Source: Methyloversatilis thermotolerans
GTDB lineage: Bacteria; Pseudomonadota; Gammaproteobacteria; Burkholderiales; Rhodocyclaceae
Direction: 5' to 3'
NCBI RefSeq assembly: GCF_000372885.1
Contig: NZ_KB889967.1
Coordinates: forward strand, 3,733,430 to 3,797,429
DNA length: 64,000 nucleotides
Shown: piece by piece, positions 35,808 to 44,623 of the stretch
Numbering within the stretch: position 1 is the first letter of the stretch
How the letters are laid out: each line of letters starts with the position of its first letter
Notes under the pieces: model-generated
Told to the model about the DNA's origin: nothing
Databases searched by the model: none
The model's input: the letters and a program-made list of their open reading frames with translations, nothing else
Made by a program: the position numbers and the translations under genes

Positions 35808-36926
35808 TCAGCGCTGCTTTTCCGGATGCGTGCGCTGGCGCAGCGGATCGTAGAAAGGCGTCGGCACCACCAGCGCCGCCAGCTTGCCGGCCTTGCCGGC
35901 AATGGTGAGGCGGGTGCCGATGTTCGAATGCGACGGCTTCAGATGCACCATGGCCAGCGACTGCATCAGCAGGCGGCTGTAGGAGGCCGAGGTGACCACG
36001 CCGACTTCCGTCTCGCCGTCGTAGATCTTCGCGCCGGCTTCGACCGCTTCGTGATGGGTCACGATCATGCCGGCCTGCTTGACGCGCTCGCGGCCCTTCA
36101 GGGCGAGCACGGCGGCCTTGCCGATGTAGTCGCCCTTCTTGTCGAGGTCGACCGCCCAGTCCATGTTCACTTCCCACGGCGTGGTGTCGCCTTCCGGCAT
36201 TTCGAACGGGAAGAACAGCAGCGCGCCCTCGACGCGGGTGAGGTCGAGCGCGGTCCACGAGCAGGGGATGACGCCCTTGGGCTTGCCGGCTTCCAGGATG
36301 GTGTCCCACAGGAACACCGCGTCGGCCGACGCGCAGTAAACCTCGTAGCCGCGCTCGCCGGAATAGCCGCCGCGGCCGATCACCACCTTCTTGCCGAACA
36401 GCGTGGTGTCGACATGGCTGAAATAGGGTAGCGCCGCCAGATCGGCCGGCGTGTGCGGGGCCAGCACCTCGAGCGACAGCGGACCCTGCAGCGACAGGAT
36501 GTGCACATCGAGGTCGGCTTCGACCTTCACGTTCCTGCCGGCAGCCAGTTCGGCCAGGGTCTTGGGCGTCGCGCCGCTGCCGTGGGAAATGCGGAATCTG
36601 TCGGCGGCATCGCGGATGATCATGATGTCATCGACCAGCGCGCCGGCCTCGTTCACCTCGCCGCCGAGGCGGGCGGTGCCCGGCTTGAGCCTGGTCACGT
36701 CTATGGTGACCAGGCGGTCGATCACCGCTTCGGCATCCGGGCCGGACACGTTCACGATGTTGAGCGCCGATACGTCATACAGCCCTGCACGCGTGCGCGT
36801 GGCGATCACCTCTTCGTGCGGGCAACTGTTGTAGCTCCACGGAATGGGCATGAAGTTCCACGTGTCGCCATCCAGCTTCGAGCCGAGCTGGCGGTGCCGC
36901 TCGTTCAGAATCGAATTCCTCTGCAT
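35808..36926 (-). CDS. dmmD: GcvT-like folate-dependent aminomethyltransferase DmmD
   Basis: The 372-residue protein is of the glycine-cleavage T-protein family. It has LYDVSALNIVNVSGPDAEAV, RGGYSGERGYEVYC and ALDLTRVEGALLFF, and the C-terminal GCV_T beta domain. Genes of this kind head dmmDABC clusters and are thought to move the formaldehyde unit onto tetrahydrofolate. ATG 36926 follows AAGGAGAACC; a longer frame to 37016 runs into the promoter. A conserved promoter element lies at 36981-37034. Confidence 0.9.
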   Translation of the reverse strand: MQRNSILNERHRQLGSKLDGDTWNFMPIPWSYNSCPHEEVIATRTRAGLYDVSALNIVNVSGPDAEAVIDRLVTIDVTRLKPGTARLGGEVNEAGALVDDIMIIRDAADRFRISHGSGATPKTLAELAAGRNVKVEADLDVHILSLQGPLSLEVLAPHTPADLAALPYFSHVDTTLFGKKVVIGRGGYSGERGYEVYCASADAVFLWDTILEAGKPKGVIPCSWTALDLTRVEGALLFFPFEMPEGDTTPWEVNMDWAVDLDKKGDYIGKAAVLALKGRERVKQAGMIVTHHEAVEAGAKIYDGETEVGVVTSASYSRLLMQSLAMVHLKPSHSNIGTRLTIAGKAGKLAALVVPTPFYDPLRQRTHPEKQR

Positions 36927-36980
36927 TCCCGGTTCTCCTTGTCTGGGTTGTCGCCGCTCAGCGCGTGCGATCTGGAAGCG

Positions 36981-37034
36981 ATTCTGTTGCCGGGGGCTGG
37001 GGCGGACAATTCTCAAGAGGGGTTACCCCCTAGG
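36981..37034 (-). promoter_or_regulatory. dmmD promoter with the shared amine-locus element
   Basis: On the minus strand a 29-bp element (37034-37006) contains GGGGGTAACCCCTCTTGAGA and ends in a -35 box TTGTCC. It is followed by a 17-bp spacer and -10 CAGAAT (36986-36981). The same element and spacing occur before tmm and before the porin gene. The inner inverted repeat AGGGG-TTA-CCCCCT suggests a dimeric activator binding next to the -35 box. It lies in the 171-bp divergent gap between dmmD and the GFA gene. Confidence 0.65.
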
Positions 37035-37097
37035 TGGTATGTGCGCACCGGCGCGTGCTGCGTACGCTGCGCGCACAACGAGCACGGGAGGCGAGCG

Positions 37098-37496
37098 ATG
37101 GCGAAGGCGGGTGGAGGTCAAGGTGCGTGTCTGTGCGGTGCCGTGCGCTACCGTGTGCGGGGGGCGCTGAGCGCACCGGTGGCGTGTCATTGCAGCCAGT
37201 GCGCGCGCACCAGCGGCCACCATGCGGTGATGGCGAGCTGTGCCGACGCCGACCTCGAAATCATGGCCGGCGACACCCTGCGCTGGTACGCCTCGTCGGC
37301 CAGCGTGAAACGCGGCTTCTGCGCACACTGCGGCGGGAACCTGTTCTGGAAGGACGCCGGATCCGACGTCACCTACGTGACCGCTGGCACGCTGGACCGC
37401 CCGACCGGCCTGAAGCTGTCGGCCCACATCTTCGCCGGCTCGCGTGCCGACTACTACGACATCGACGACGACCTGCCGCGCAGCGACGCCTGGTAG
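37098..37496 (+). CDS. GFA family protein (glutathione-dependent formaldehyde-activating enzyme-like)
   Basis: The 132-residue protein has the cysteine pattern of the GFA fold: CLCGAVRY, CHCSQCA and CAHCGG, which bind zinc. The ATG follows GGGAGGCGAGCG. The founding member speeds S-hydroxymethylglutathione formation from formaldehyde, though most GFA proteins are uncharacterised. Divergence from dmmD and its place between two formaldehyde-producing units make a formaldehyde-related role attractive but unproven. Confidence 0.85.
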   Translation: MAKAGGGQGACLCGAVRYRVRGALSAPVACHCSQCARTSGHHAVMASCADADLEIMAGDTLRWYASSASVKRGFCAHCGGNLFWKDAGSDVTYVTAGTLDRPTGLKLSAHIFAGSRADYYDIDDDLPRSDAW

Positions 37497-37550
37497 GTGC
37501 GAGCGGTCACCGCGTCTGCGCAGGCGGCGCGGATTTCCATCGCGGGAATG

Positions 37551-37585
37551 AAAAAGGCGCGGAACGGCTTTCGCCATTCCGCGCC
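37551..37585 (-). terminator. Rho-independent terminator after tdm
   Basis: On the minus strand the stem GGCGCGGAA/TTCCGCGCC with a 12-base loop is followed by TTTTT. It lies 20 bp past the tdm stop codon and 55 bp beyond the convergent GFA gene. Confidence 0.85.
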
Positions 37586-37605
37586 CTGCTGTCTGCGCAC
37601 GGCGC

Positions 37606-39906
37606 TCAGGCGCGCACGCGCGTCTTCTCCGGATCGTAGTGCGAGAACCGGACCTGGGTGGCGCGGATGCGCTTCTGGTGGCCGTCCAGCTTGCCGATCT
37701 CCACCGTGCCGCCCAGCTCGACCGCCGACACGTCCAGCCGCGCCAGCGCGATGGTCTTGCCGAGGATGGGCGAGCGCGTGGTGCTGGTGATCTGGCCGAT
37801 CTGCGCGCGACCGTTGAAGATCGGGTCGCCGTGCGCGACGAGTTCGCTGCCTTCGATGTCCAGGCCGACCATGACGCGTGCCGGATGCGCCTTGCGGCGT
37901 TCCAGCGCGGCCTTGCCGACGTAGTCGTCCTCCTTGTCGGCCGCCACCGCGAAACCGATGCCGGCCTCGAAGGGGTCGGTCTGGTCGCAGAAGTCGTACT
38001 CGGCGAACATGAGGCCGGCTTCGATGCGCAGCATGTCGAGCGCGGCCAGACCCATCGGCGCGATGCCGTGCGCCTCGCCGGCCCTGGCGATGGCGTCCCA
38101 CACCTGCACGGCGTGTTTGGGGTGGCACCACACTTCGTAGCCCAGCTCACCGGTGTAGCCGGTGCGCGACACCAGCACCGGCAGGCCGTCGATCTTGCCC
38201 ACCGTGAAGCGGAACCACTTCAGCTCGTCCATCGACGCGTTGCCGGGGGGCGTGACGACGATGTCGCGCAGGATGTCGCGCGATTTCGGACCTTGCACCG
38301 ACAGGTTGTGCAACTGGTCGGTGGACGACTTCACCCACACGCGCAGATTGTGCTTGGCGGCCAGTTCGCGCAGCCACACGCCGCAATATTCGTCGCCGCA
38401 CACCAGGCGGAAGTTGTTCTGGCACAGCCGGAACACGGTGCCGTCGTCGATCATGCCGCCGTGCTCATAGCACAAGGCGGTGTAGACGATCTGGCCGACC
38501 GCCAGCTTGCGGATGTTGCGCGTGGTGGCGAGCTGCAGCAGGCGTTCGGCGTCCGGGCCGGTGATTTCGAACTTGCGCAGTGCGGACAGATCGATCATCG
38601 CCGCGCGTTCGCGGCAGGCCCAGTATTCGTCTATCGGGCCATTGGACGAGAACGAGTCCTGCAGCCAGAAGCCGCGGTACTCGACCATGCGGCGCGTGAG
38701 TGCGGAGGTACGAGCGTGGAAGCCGGTTTCGCGCGTCAGTTTCGGGGCGGCATCGGGCGTCATGCGGTGTGCAATCCCTCTGGAGAAGTTGTTCGATCCG
38801 TCATAGACCCGCACATGGATGTCGGTCGGGTTCCAGCCGTTGGCCGGATCGATGTCATCGGTGCAGGAGGACGAGGCACAGACGAGGTCGGTCAGCGCGC
38901 GCAGCAGCACGTAGTCTCCGGCGCGCGACCAGGGTTCGTCCAGGCTGATGCTGTCGTCGTGATTGACGATGGTGTTGTAGAAGAAGTTGATCGCCGGCCA
39001 GCCGGCGCGGCGCGCGACGCCATGCGGCGCGAGCGCGTGGTTGAAGTTGTCGGTGCAGTTGTCGTGCCCCGGATAGCCCATGTCGTCGTAGTACTTCGCG
39101 CTGCACGCGAGCATGAAGGTGTCGTGACGGCCGACCGTGTCGCGGATCACCTCGACCAGCGCCACCTGGCGTTCGTCGTAGTACTTGTTCAGCAGCCCCG
39201 GGCCGGGGCAGGCGCTGCCCATGAGGGTGCGCGTGGTGGTCGGATCGAGATCGTATTCCTCGCCGCGCGCGAGTGCGGTCGCGTCGAAGGCGAGAAAGTC
39301 CGAACACTGGCGGCCGTCGACGTCGATCACCTGGATGTAGTCGCCCGCCTTGACGCGATAGGCGCGGGCGGTGCCGGCATCGATGCGCAGGTCGAGAACT
39401 GGCGGAGCGAGCGGCGGCGGGGCGATGCCGGCCACCGGCGCTGCGCACTCGATGTCGGCGATCAGTTCGGTGGGGGCGTTCTGGGCGTCGGGCTGCATGT
39501 CGCCACCCGGGGCAGCGAGTGCGCAGCGCATGCTGCCGGGCGCGAGGAAGGTATGGCGTGCGCCGGGCAGTCCGTCCGCGCCGAACAGCATGGCGCGCGC
39601 AAGCCGCCAGCCCGAGGGCGCGCCGGTCATCAGCGCCTGGGCGCACGGCGGCGCGTCATGGGTGGCGATCGCTTCGACAGCGACGCCCTGCAGCAGCGTG
39701 GCGGCGATGCCGGCCGGTCCGGCGACGTACAGCTCGCCGGTCTGCAGGCCTTCAGGATCGGTCAGCGTGACGCGGTCGCCCGCGTTCAGTGCGAACGACA
39801 CATGGCCGCCGCCGGGCGCGACATGACGCAGCATGGAGGCGTGCGTGCGCGGGGCGATGGCGGGATTCAAGGTGGCTTCGGCTGTCGTGTTCATGTCGGC
39901 AAGCAT
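37606..39906 (-). CDS. tdm: Trimethylamine N-oxide demethylase (TMAO aldolase) Tdm
   Basis: The protein has about 766 residues and the typical fusion. The N-terminal DUF1989 region includes VIDVDGRQCSDFLAFD and YPGHDNCTDNFNHAL, with SSSCTDDIDP near residue 350. Its cysteines are the expected zinc ligands. The C-terminal GcvT-like folate-binding half has WACRERAAMIDLSALRKFEI and SRTGYTGELGYEVW. Tdm splits TMAO to dimethylamine and formaldehyde, the latter captured on tetrahydrofolate. Start is ATG 39906; ATG 39894 four codons on is equally possible, and neither has a good ribosome-binding site. It follows tmm by 121 bp. Confidence 0.92.
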   Translation of the reverse strand: MLADMNTTAEATLNPAIAPRTHASMLRHVAPGGGHVSFALNAGDRVTLTDPEGLQTGELYVAGPAGIAATLLQGVAVEAIATHDAPPCAQALMTGAPSGWRLARAMLFGADGLPGARHTFLAPGSMRCALAAPGGDMQPDAQNAPTELIADIECAAPVAGIAPPPLAPPVLDLRIDAGTARAYRVKAGDYIQVIDVDGRQCSDFLAFDATALARGEEYDLDPTTTRTLMGSACPGPGLLNKYYDERQVALVEVIRDTVGRHDTFMLACSAKYYDDMGYPGHDNCTDNFNHALAPHGVARRAGWPAINFFYNTIVNHDDSISLDEPWSRAGDYVLLRALTDLVCASSSCTDDIDPANGWNPTDIHVRVYDGSNNFSRGIAHRMTPDAAPKLTRETGFHARTSALTRRMVEYRGFWLQDSFSSNGPIDEYWACRERAAMIDLSALRKFEITGPDAERLLQLATTRNIRKLAVGQIVYTALCYEHGGMIDDGTVFRLCQNNFRLVCGDEYCGVWLRELAAKHNLRVWVKSSTDQLHNLSVQGPKSRDILRDIVVTPPGNASMDELKWFRFTVGKIDGLPVLVSRTGYTGELGYEVWCHPKHAVQVWDAIARAGEAHGIAPMGLAALDMLRIEAGLMFAEYDFCDQTDPFEAGIGFAVAADKEDDYVGKAALERRKAHPARVMVGLDIEGSELVAHGDPIFNGRAQIGQITSTTRSPILGKTIALARLDVSAVELGGTVEIGKLDGHQKRIRATQVRFSHYDPEKTRVRA

Positions 39907-39915
39907 GGGGGCCAC

Positions 39916-39944
39916 GGCCTGTCCGGGAGGAGACCGGACAGGCC
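39916..39944 (-). other. Strong hairpin just before tdm
   Basis: An 11-bp perfect stem GGCCTGTCCGG/CCGGACAGGCC with a 7-base loop lies 10 bp upstream of the tdm start in the tmm-tdm gap. It has no T run, so it is not a standard terminator. It may affect mRNA processing or the ratio of Tmm to Tdm. Confidence 0.5.
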
Positions 39945-40027
39945 GGAGGGCCCGGGTGGGATTCGCATGAGCCGGGCGGTCGCGGCGGCACCCGTGGTGC
40001 GCAAGGGAGGCGCCGCGCCCCGGCGCG

Positions 40028-41383
40028 TCAGGCTTCGACCTTGGGCGGGTTCAGATAGGCCTCGAGAGAATCGTCGAGCGCCTCCAGCCAGGGCGTGTGA
40101 TGCGGTGTGGCCATGGTGCCGGTCATGAGCGAGCGGTAGCATTTGTTGCGATAGCCCATGATGTCTTCGTACTTGTCGTGCTTCCATTCCAGGAAGGTAC
40201 GGTTGACTTCGGGAATCGGGAAGCTCGGATAGTCGGTGGCGTCGATCAGGTGCTGGATGTACTTGCCCTGGAATTCAAACATCTGCTGCGCGTCTTCCAG
40301 CGTCAGTTCCTCTTCGCGCCACTTCATGTCCTCGGCGTGCATCTCTTCGTAAGACGGCACCGGCAGGCGGCCGAGCATCACGTCGCGCGCGTACCAGGCC
40401 TGCGCGTCGAACATGTTGAAGCTGTACCACTGGTCCTGCATGCCCAGGTAGAACAGGTTCGGGTTGTCTTCCCACATGATGCCCTTGTACAGATTGAGCG
40501 GCCACAGACGGTTGTCGGTCTTCAGGCGCAGCTCTTCCGGCAGGAAGGGGAAGAAGTGCTTGTAGCCGGTGCACAGGATGACGGCGTCGATATGCTTGCT
40601 GCTGCCGTCCGCGAAGTAGGCGGTGTTGCCATCGACGCGCTGCAGTTGCGGCTTTTCTTCCCAGTTGGCGGGCCACTTGTAGCCCATCGGGCTGGTGCGG
40701 TAGCAACTGGTGATCGAGCGGGCGCCGTACTTGTAGCACTGCGAGCCGATGTCCTCCGCCGAATAGCTGGCGCCGACGATGAGCACGTCCTTGCCCTTGA
40801 ATTCGAGCGCGTCTCGGAAGTCGTGGGCGTGCAGCACGCGACCGCCGAAGGTTTCAAAGCCCGGGAAGTAGGGCACGTTCGGGGTCGAGAAGTGACCGCT
40901 CGCCACGACCACGTAATCGAACTCTTCCGAGTAGGTCACGTCCTGGTCGTAGTTGTGGACGGTGACGGTGAACTTCTTCGTGTCATCGTCGAAGCTGACG
41001 TTGCGGGCCGCGGTGTTGAAGCGGATGTACTTGCGCACGCCGGCCTTCTCGACGCGGCCCTTGATGTAGTCCCACAGCACTTCGCGCGGAGGGTAGGAAC
41101 CCATCGGACGGCCGAAATGCTCGTCGAAGGTGTAGTCGGCGAACTCAAGACATTCCTTCGGGCCGTTCGACCACAGGTAGCGGTACATGCTGCCGTGCAC
41201 CGGCTCGCCGTGCTCGTCCAGGCCGGTGCGCCAGGTGTAGTTCCACATGCCGCCCCAGTCCGACTGCTTTTCGTAGCAGACCAGTTCCGGAATGTCCGCA
41301 CCCTTGGCTTCGGCGGACTGGAAGGCCCGGAGCTGTGCCAGACCGCTCGGGCCGGCACCGATGATGGCAACGCGCTTCTTCAT
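40028..41383 (-). CDS. tmm: Trimethylamine monooxygenase (flavin-containing) Tmm
   Basis: The 451-residue flavin monooxygenase has the FAD site GAGPSGLAQ (residues 9-17), the FMO motif [11 protein letters not shown], the NADPH site GASYSAED and the [11 protein letters not shown] motif. Length and sequence fit bacterial Tmm, which oxidises trimethylamine to TMAO with NADPH and oxygen. Start is ATG 41383, with AGAGGG upstream; a longer frame to 41524 covers the promoter. It heads the tmm-tdm transcript, and TMAO made here is the substrate of the next enzyme. Confidence 0.95.
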   Translation of the reverse strand: MKKRVAIIGAGPSGLAQLRAFQSAEAKGADIPELVCYEKQSDWGGMWNYTWRTGLDEHGEPVHGSMYRYLWSNGPKECLEFADYTFDEHFGRPMGSYPPREVLWDYIKGRVEKAGVRKYIRFNTAARNVSFDDDTKKFTVTVHNYDQDVTYSEEFDYVVVASGHFSTPNVPYFPGFETFGGRVLHAHDFRDALEFKGKDVLIVGASYSAEDIGSQCYKYGARSITSCYRTSPMGYKWPANWEEKPQLQRVDGNTAYFADGSSKHIDAVILCTGYKHFFPFLPEELRLKTDNRLWPLNLYKGIMWEDNPNLFYLGMQDQWYSFNMFDAQAWYARDVMLGRLPVPSYEEMHAEDMKWREEELTLEDAQQMFEFQGKYIQHLIDATDYPSFPIPEVNRTFLEWKHDKYEDIMGYRNKCYRSLMTGTMATPHHTPWLEALDDSLEAYLNPPKVEA

Positions 41384-41488
41384 GATCTGTATCCCTCTTG
41401 AATGTGTTCTGGATACGCCCCGGGGTGTCCGTGCACCGCCCGGTCGCGAACTGGACGCCGGATCCTTGCCGTGTCTCAGGTGCGGCGA

Positions 41489-41542
41489 ATGATGCGAAGC
41501 GGATCGACCGGCCACAATTCTCAAGAGGGGTTACCTCTTTGG
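41489..41542 (-). promoter_or_regulatory. tmm promoter with the shared amine-locus element
   Basis: On the minus strand the element (41542-41514) contains AGAGGTAACCCCTCTTGAGA, then -35 TTGTGG, a 17-bp spacer and -10 CATCAT (41494-41489). Predicted start of transcription is about 100 bp before tmm. It faces away from the third copy at 41640-41693. Confidence 0.62.
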
Positions 41543-41639
41543 GGGTAAGGGCGGGTGAGTCGAGCGGCCAGGGAACAGGTGTGGCTGCGCCACACGAGGT
41601 CAGGGCGTGGCCTCTCCAGCCCCCAGCCCCTGCTTACCC

Positions 41640-41693
41640 CTTAAGAGGTAATCCCTTGTGAGAATTGTTCCGACGCGGTCGCCGTTTCAATAA
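41640..41693 (+). promoter_or_regulatory. Porin-permease promoter with the shared amine-locus element
   Basis: On the plus strand the element includes TTAAGAGGTAATCCCTTGTG, then -35 TTGTTC, a 17-bp spacer and -10 CAATAA (41688-41693). The leader to the porin GTG would be nearly 300 bases. That leader (about 41700-41994) has only a short open frame with no ribosome-binding site; I see no gene in it. Confidence 0.62.
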
Positions 41694-41994
41694 TCGCCCC
41701 GAACCTGCAGAGCGCACGTGATGCGTTCTGCGCGAACTGGAGGCGCAGCGATGGTGTTTCCACCCGGTCGCGTTTCATCCGCTGGCGGCATGCGCGGCGT
41801 CCCCTGTCGCTTTCACATCCATCCGCCCGACGGTCGCAACGAAGCGTCCGTCCGGCTGTTCCCGATTTCCCTTTTGCAGCATCCGGCGCCGCATCCCGCG
41901 CGAGCGTGAAGCGGCGTGCCTGACAGGCGGACGGGCATGGGCAGTTCGTCCGCTTTCAAGATTGCCCGATAACCGTGGACCACAGGAGAGCTTC

Positions 41995-42816
41995 GTGAAC
42001 AATCGAATTACCCGCACCCCCCATCGCGGCGCCGGCTTCTGCGCGCTGCTGGCGACCCTGCTTGCACTGCCGCTGGCGGCCCAGGCCGAGGAGGCCGCGC
42101 CCGCCTACACGCTCACCACGAATATCGGTGTGTTCTCGCAGTACATCTTCCGCGGCATTTCCTATACCCAGGAAAAGCCGGCCGTTCAGGGCGGCATCGA
42201 TTTCGCGCACAGCAGCGGCGCCTATCTCGGCATCTGGGGCACCAATGTGGACGACGCGGCGCTGCCCAACGCCGCGGGCGAGATCGACGTCTACGGCGGT
42301 TTCGCCAAGACGGTCGATGACTGGACTTTCGATGTCGGCTTCCTGCAGTTCATCTTTCCGGGCGGCGAGTACAACAGCTCCACTGCCACCGGTCTGACCG
42401 GCGGCCAGACGGAAACCCTGAACACGCTGGAACTGAATGCGGCCGTGACCTGGAAGTTCATCCAGCTCAAGTACTCCTACGCGGTAACCGACTACTTCGG
42501 CCTGAGCAAGAAGGCCTTCGGCGACGATTCGGATGGTTCGAACTATCTTGAAGCCAATGTGAACTACGAGTTCATGCCGACCTGGATCGTGAACCTGCAT
42601 GTCGGTCACCAGAAGGTGAAGAACTACGAGGACTACAACTTCACCGACTGGAAGGTGGGCGTCACCAAGAATTTCGATGGTGGCTGGCAGGCGGCGGTTG
42701 CCTATATCGACACCAACGCGAAAGAGTCCCTCTACACCTATTGCAATGACAACGGACGCGACTGCAAGCACACCGGCGACAACAAGTGGCTGGCCTACGT
42801 GAAGCGTACGTTCTGA
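41995..42816 (+). CDS. TorF-family putative outer membrane porin
   Basis: The 273-residue protein has a signal peptide ending LAAQAEE. It is a beta-barrel with the family pattern NIGVFSQYIFRGISYTQEKP near the N-terminus and a C-terminal aromatic (KRTF). The start is GTG 41995 after CAGGAGAGCTTC; a longer frame from 41962 lacks a site. It lies with the permease on a transcript divergent from tmm that shares its promoter element, so it probably admits methylated amines across the outer membrane (inference). Confidence 0.85.
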   Translation: MNNRITRTPHRGAGFCALLATLLALPLAAQAEEAAPAYTLTTNIGVFSQYIFRGISYTQEKPAVQGGIDFAHSSGAYLGIWGTNVDDAALPNAAGEIDVYGGFAKTVDDWTFDVGFLQFIFPGGEYNSSTATGLTGGQTETLNTLELNAAVTWKFIQLKYSYAVTDYFGLSKKAFGDDSDGSNYLEANVNYEFMPTWIVNLHVGHQKVKNYEDYNFTDWKVGVTKNFDGGWQAAVAYIDTNAKESLYTYCNDNGRDCKHTGDNKWLAYVKRTF

Positions 42817-42867
42817 TGATCCGGGGCCGCGGCGATGCGGCCCTTCGCGCGTTAAAGGGGATATGAC

Positions 42868-44568
42868 ATGAGCAGCAATGCGGATGTGATAGGCGCGGCG
42901 CCGATGCGGCCGTCGGCCCGCGCCGAAAATGCTTCACTGCACCGGAAGATAGACTGGACCGGTGCGTTCTGGGTGGCCAGCGGCGTGCCGGCGCTGGTGC
43001 TGTTCTCGATCGGCGCCATCGCCGCCACGGTGGGCAAGCCGTCATGGATGGTGTGGGCGATCTCGATCTGCTTCGGCTTCATCCAGGCCTTCACCTATGC
43101 CGAAATCGCCGGCCTGTTCCCGCACAAGTCGGGCGGAGCGTCGGTGTATGGGGCGGTGGCCTGGGTGCGTTACAGCAAGCTCATCGCGCCAGTCTCCGTC
43201 TGGTGCAACTGGTTCGCCTGGTCGCCCGTGCTGGCCATCGGCTCCGGCCTGGCCGCCGGCTACATACTGGGTGCGCTGTTCCCGGCCGATGCGGCGATCA
43301 ACACCTGGCAGCTTACCCTGGTGGACCTCGGCTTCATCAAATCCGGACTCGAGCTGCGCATCAATGCCACCTTCCTGGTGGGCGTGGTCATCCTGCTCGC
43401 GGTGTTTGCCGTGCAGCACGGCGGCATCCTGCGCTCGGCGCGGACCACCATGGTACTGGGCGTCGTGGCGCTGATTCCGCTCATGCTCATCGCGCTGGTG
43501 CCGCTGCTCACTGGCGACATGCCGAGCAGCCACTTCTCGCCGATGGCGCCCATCGCCTACGACAAGGGGCTGGTGATCGACGGCGCGTGGGACATGGCGG
43601 GCATCACGCTGATGGCTGGCGGCCTGTTCATCGCCGCGTGGTCGACCTATGGCTTCGAGACCGCGGTCTGCTACACGCGCGAGTTCAAGGATCCGAAGAA
43701 GGACACCTTCAAGGCCATCTTCTACTCGGGCCTGCTGTGCATCGTCGTGTTCACGCTGGTGCCGCTCGCCTTCCAGGGCCATCTCGGCCTGGGCGAGGTG
43801 GTGACGCCGCCCGAGCTGGATGCCGAAGGCAATGTCGTCACGCCGGCGGTCTACAGCGGCATGCTGGCGCCCGATGTCTACAGCGGCATGGGGGTGGCCA
43901 ATGTGATGTCGCACATGGTCGGTGGCGGCGAGGTGGTGGCCAATGTGCTGGTGGTGATGCTGGTGCTGGCGGTGCTGCTGTCCATCATGACGTCGATGGC
44001 CGGTTCGTCGCGCACGCTTTACCAGGCCTCGGTCGATGGCTGGCTGCCGCGCTACCTGTCGCACGTGAATGAGCACGGTGCGCCGACCCGCGCCATGTGG
44101 ACCGACCTCGGCTTCAACCTGCTGCTGCTGCTGATGTCCGACTACGTGTTCGTGCTGGCCTGCTCCAACGTCGGCTACATCATGTTCAACTTCCTGAACC
44201 TGAATTCCGGCTGGATACACCGCATCGACCGGCCGACCTGGGAACGCCCGTTCAAGGCGCCCAAAGTCGTGCTCGCGCTCGGCGTCGTTCTCGGCTTCGT
44301 CAACCTCGCGCTGATGGGCCTGGGCGCGGACATCTATGGCGCCGGCACGCTGGTTGCGGGACTGGTGTTCGCATCGCTGATCATTCCGGTGTTCCTGTAC
44401 CGGCACTATGTGCAGGACAAGGGCAAGTTCCCGGAGGCCATGATCGAGGACATGCATCTGAACGACCAGTTGCCGGAAGGCGGCCGTCGCGCGGGCATCC
44501 TGCCCTATGTCACGCTGGCCGCGGGTGTGGTGGTGGTGATCGTGGCGCACACGCTCGCGGTGTACTGA
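42868..44568 (+). CDS. APC-superfamily amino acid/amine permease
   Basis: The 566-residue inner membrane protein has about twelve hydrophobic segments. The APC pattern shows in TGAFWVASGVPALVLFSIGA and the SKLIAPVSVWCNWFAW region, with a charged C-terminal tail before the last segment. ATG 42868 follows AAAGGGGATATGAC. It starts 52 bp after the porin gene. Uptake of trimethylamine, TMAO or dimethylamine is inferred from context; sequence alone says only amino acid or amine. Confidence 0.85.
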   Translation: MSSNADVIGAAPMRPSARAENASLHRKIDWTGAFWVASGVPALVLFSIGAIAATVGKPSWMVWAISICFGFIQAFTYAEIAGLFPHKSGGASVYGAVAWVRYSKLIAPVSVWCNWFAWSPVLAIGSGLAAGYILGALFPADAAINTWQLTLVDLGFIKSGLELRINATFLVGVVILLAVFAVQHGGILRSARTTMVLGVVALIPLMLIALVPLLTGDMPSSHFSPMAPIAYDKGLVIDGAWDMAGITLMAGGLFIAAWSTYGFETAVCYTREFKDPKKDTFKAIFYSGLLCIVVFTLVPLAFQGHLGLGEVVTPPELDAEGNVVTPAVYSGMLAPDVYSGMGVANVMSHMVGGGEVVANVLVVMLVLAVLLSIMTSMAGSSRTLYQASVDGWLPRYLSHVNEHGAPTRAMWTDLGFNLLLLLMSDYVFVLACSNVGYIMFNFLNLNSGWIHRIDRPTWERPFKAPKVVLALGVVLGFVNLALMGLGADIYGAGTLVAGLVFASLIIPVFLYRHYVQDKGKFPEAMIEDMHLNDQLPEGGRRAGILPYVTLAAGVVVVIVAHTLAVY

Positions 44569-44592
44569 GCGCGGCCGCATCGGAAGCAGGAG

Positions 44593-44623
44593 AAGGCCGG
44601 CCCCCAGGGGGCCGGCCTTTTTT
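44593..44623 (+). terminator. Bidirectional rho-independent terminator
   Basis: The stem AAGGCCGGCCCCC/GGGGGCCGGCCTT is followed by a T run on the plus strand. It lies between the permease and the convergent response regulator gene, whose stop it touches. It ends the permease transcript and perhaps also the regulator transcript. Confidence 0.9.

Noticed and set aside
39916-39944. Terminator between tmm and tdm
   Set aside because: The stem is strong but no T run follows on the transcribed strand, so I list it only as a hairpin.
37639-40128. 829-codon plus-strand frame opposite tdm
   Set aside because: Composition is Arg/His/Val-rich without domains, as for antisense shadows. The tdm protein on the other strand shows clear domains.
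41718-41909. Small gene in the tmm-porin gap
   Set aside because: No ribosome-binding site, no domain, and it overlaps the likely leader of the porin transcript.
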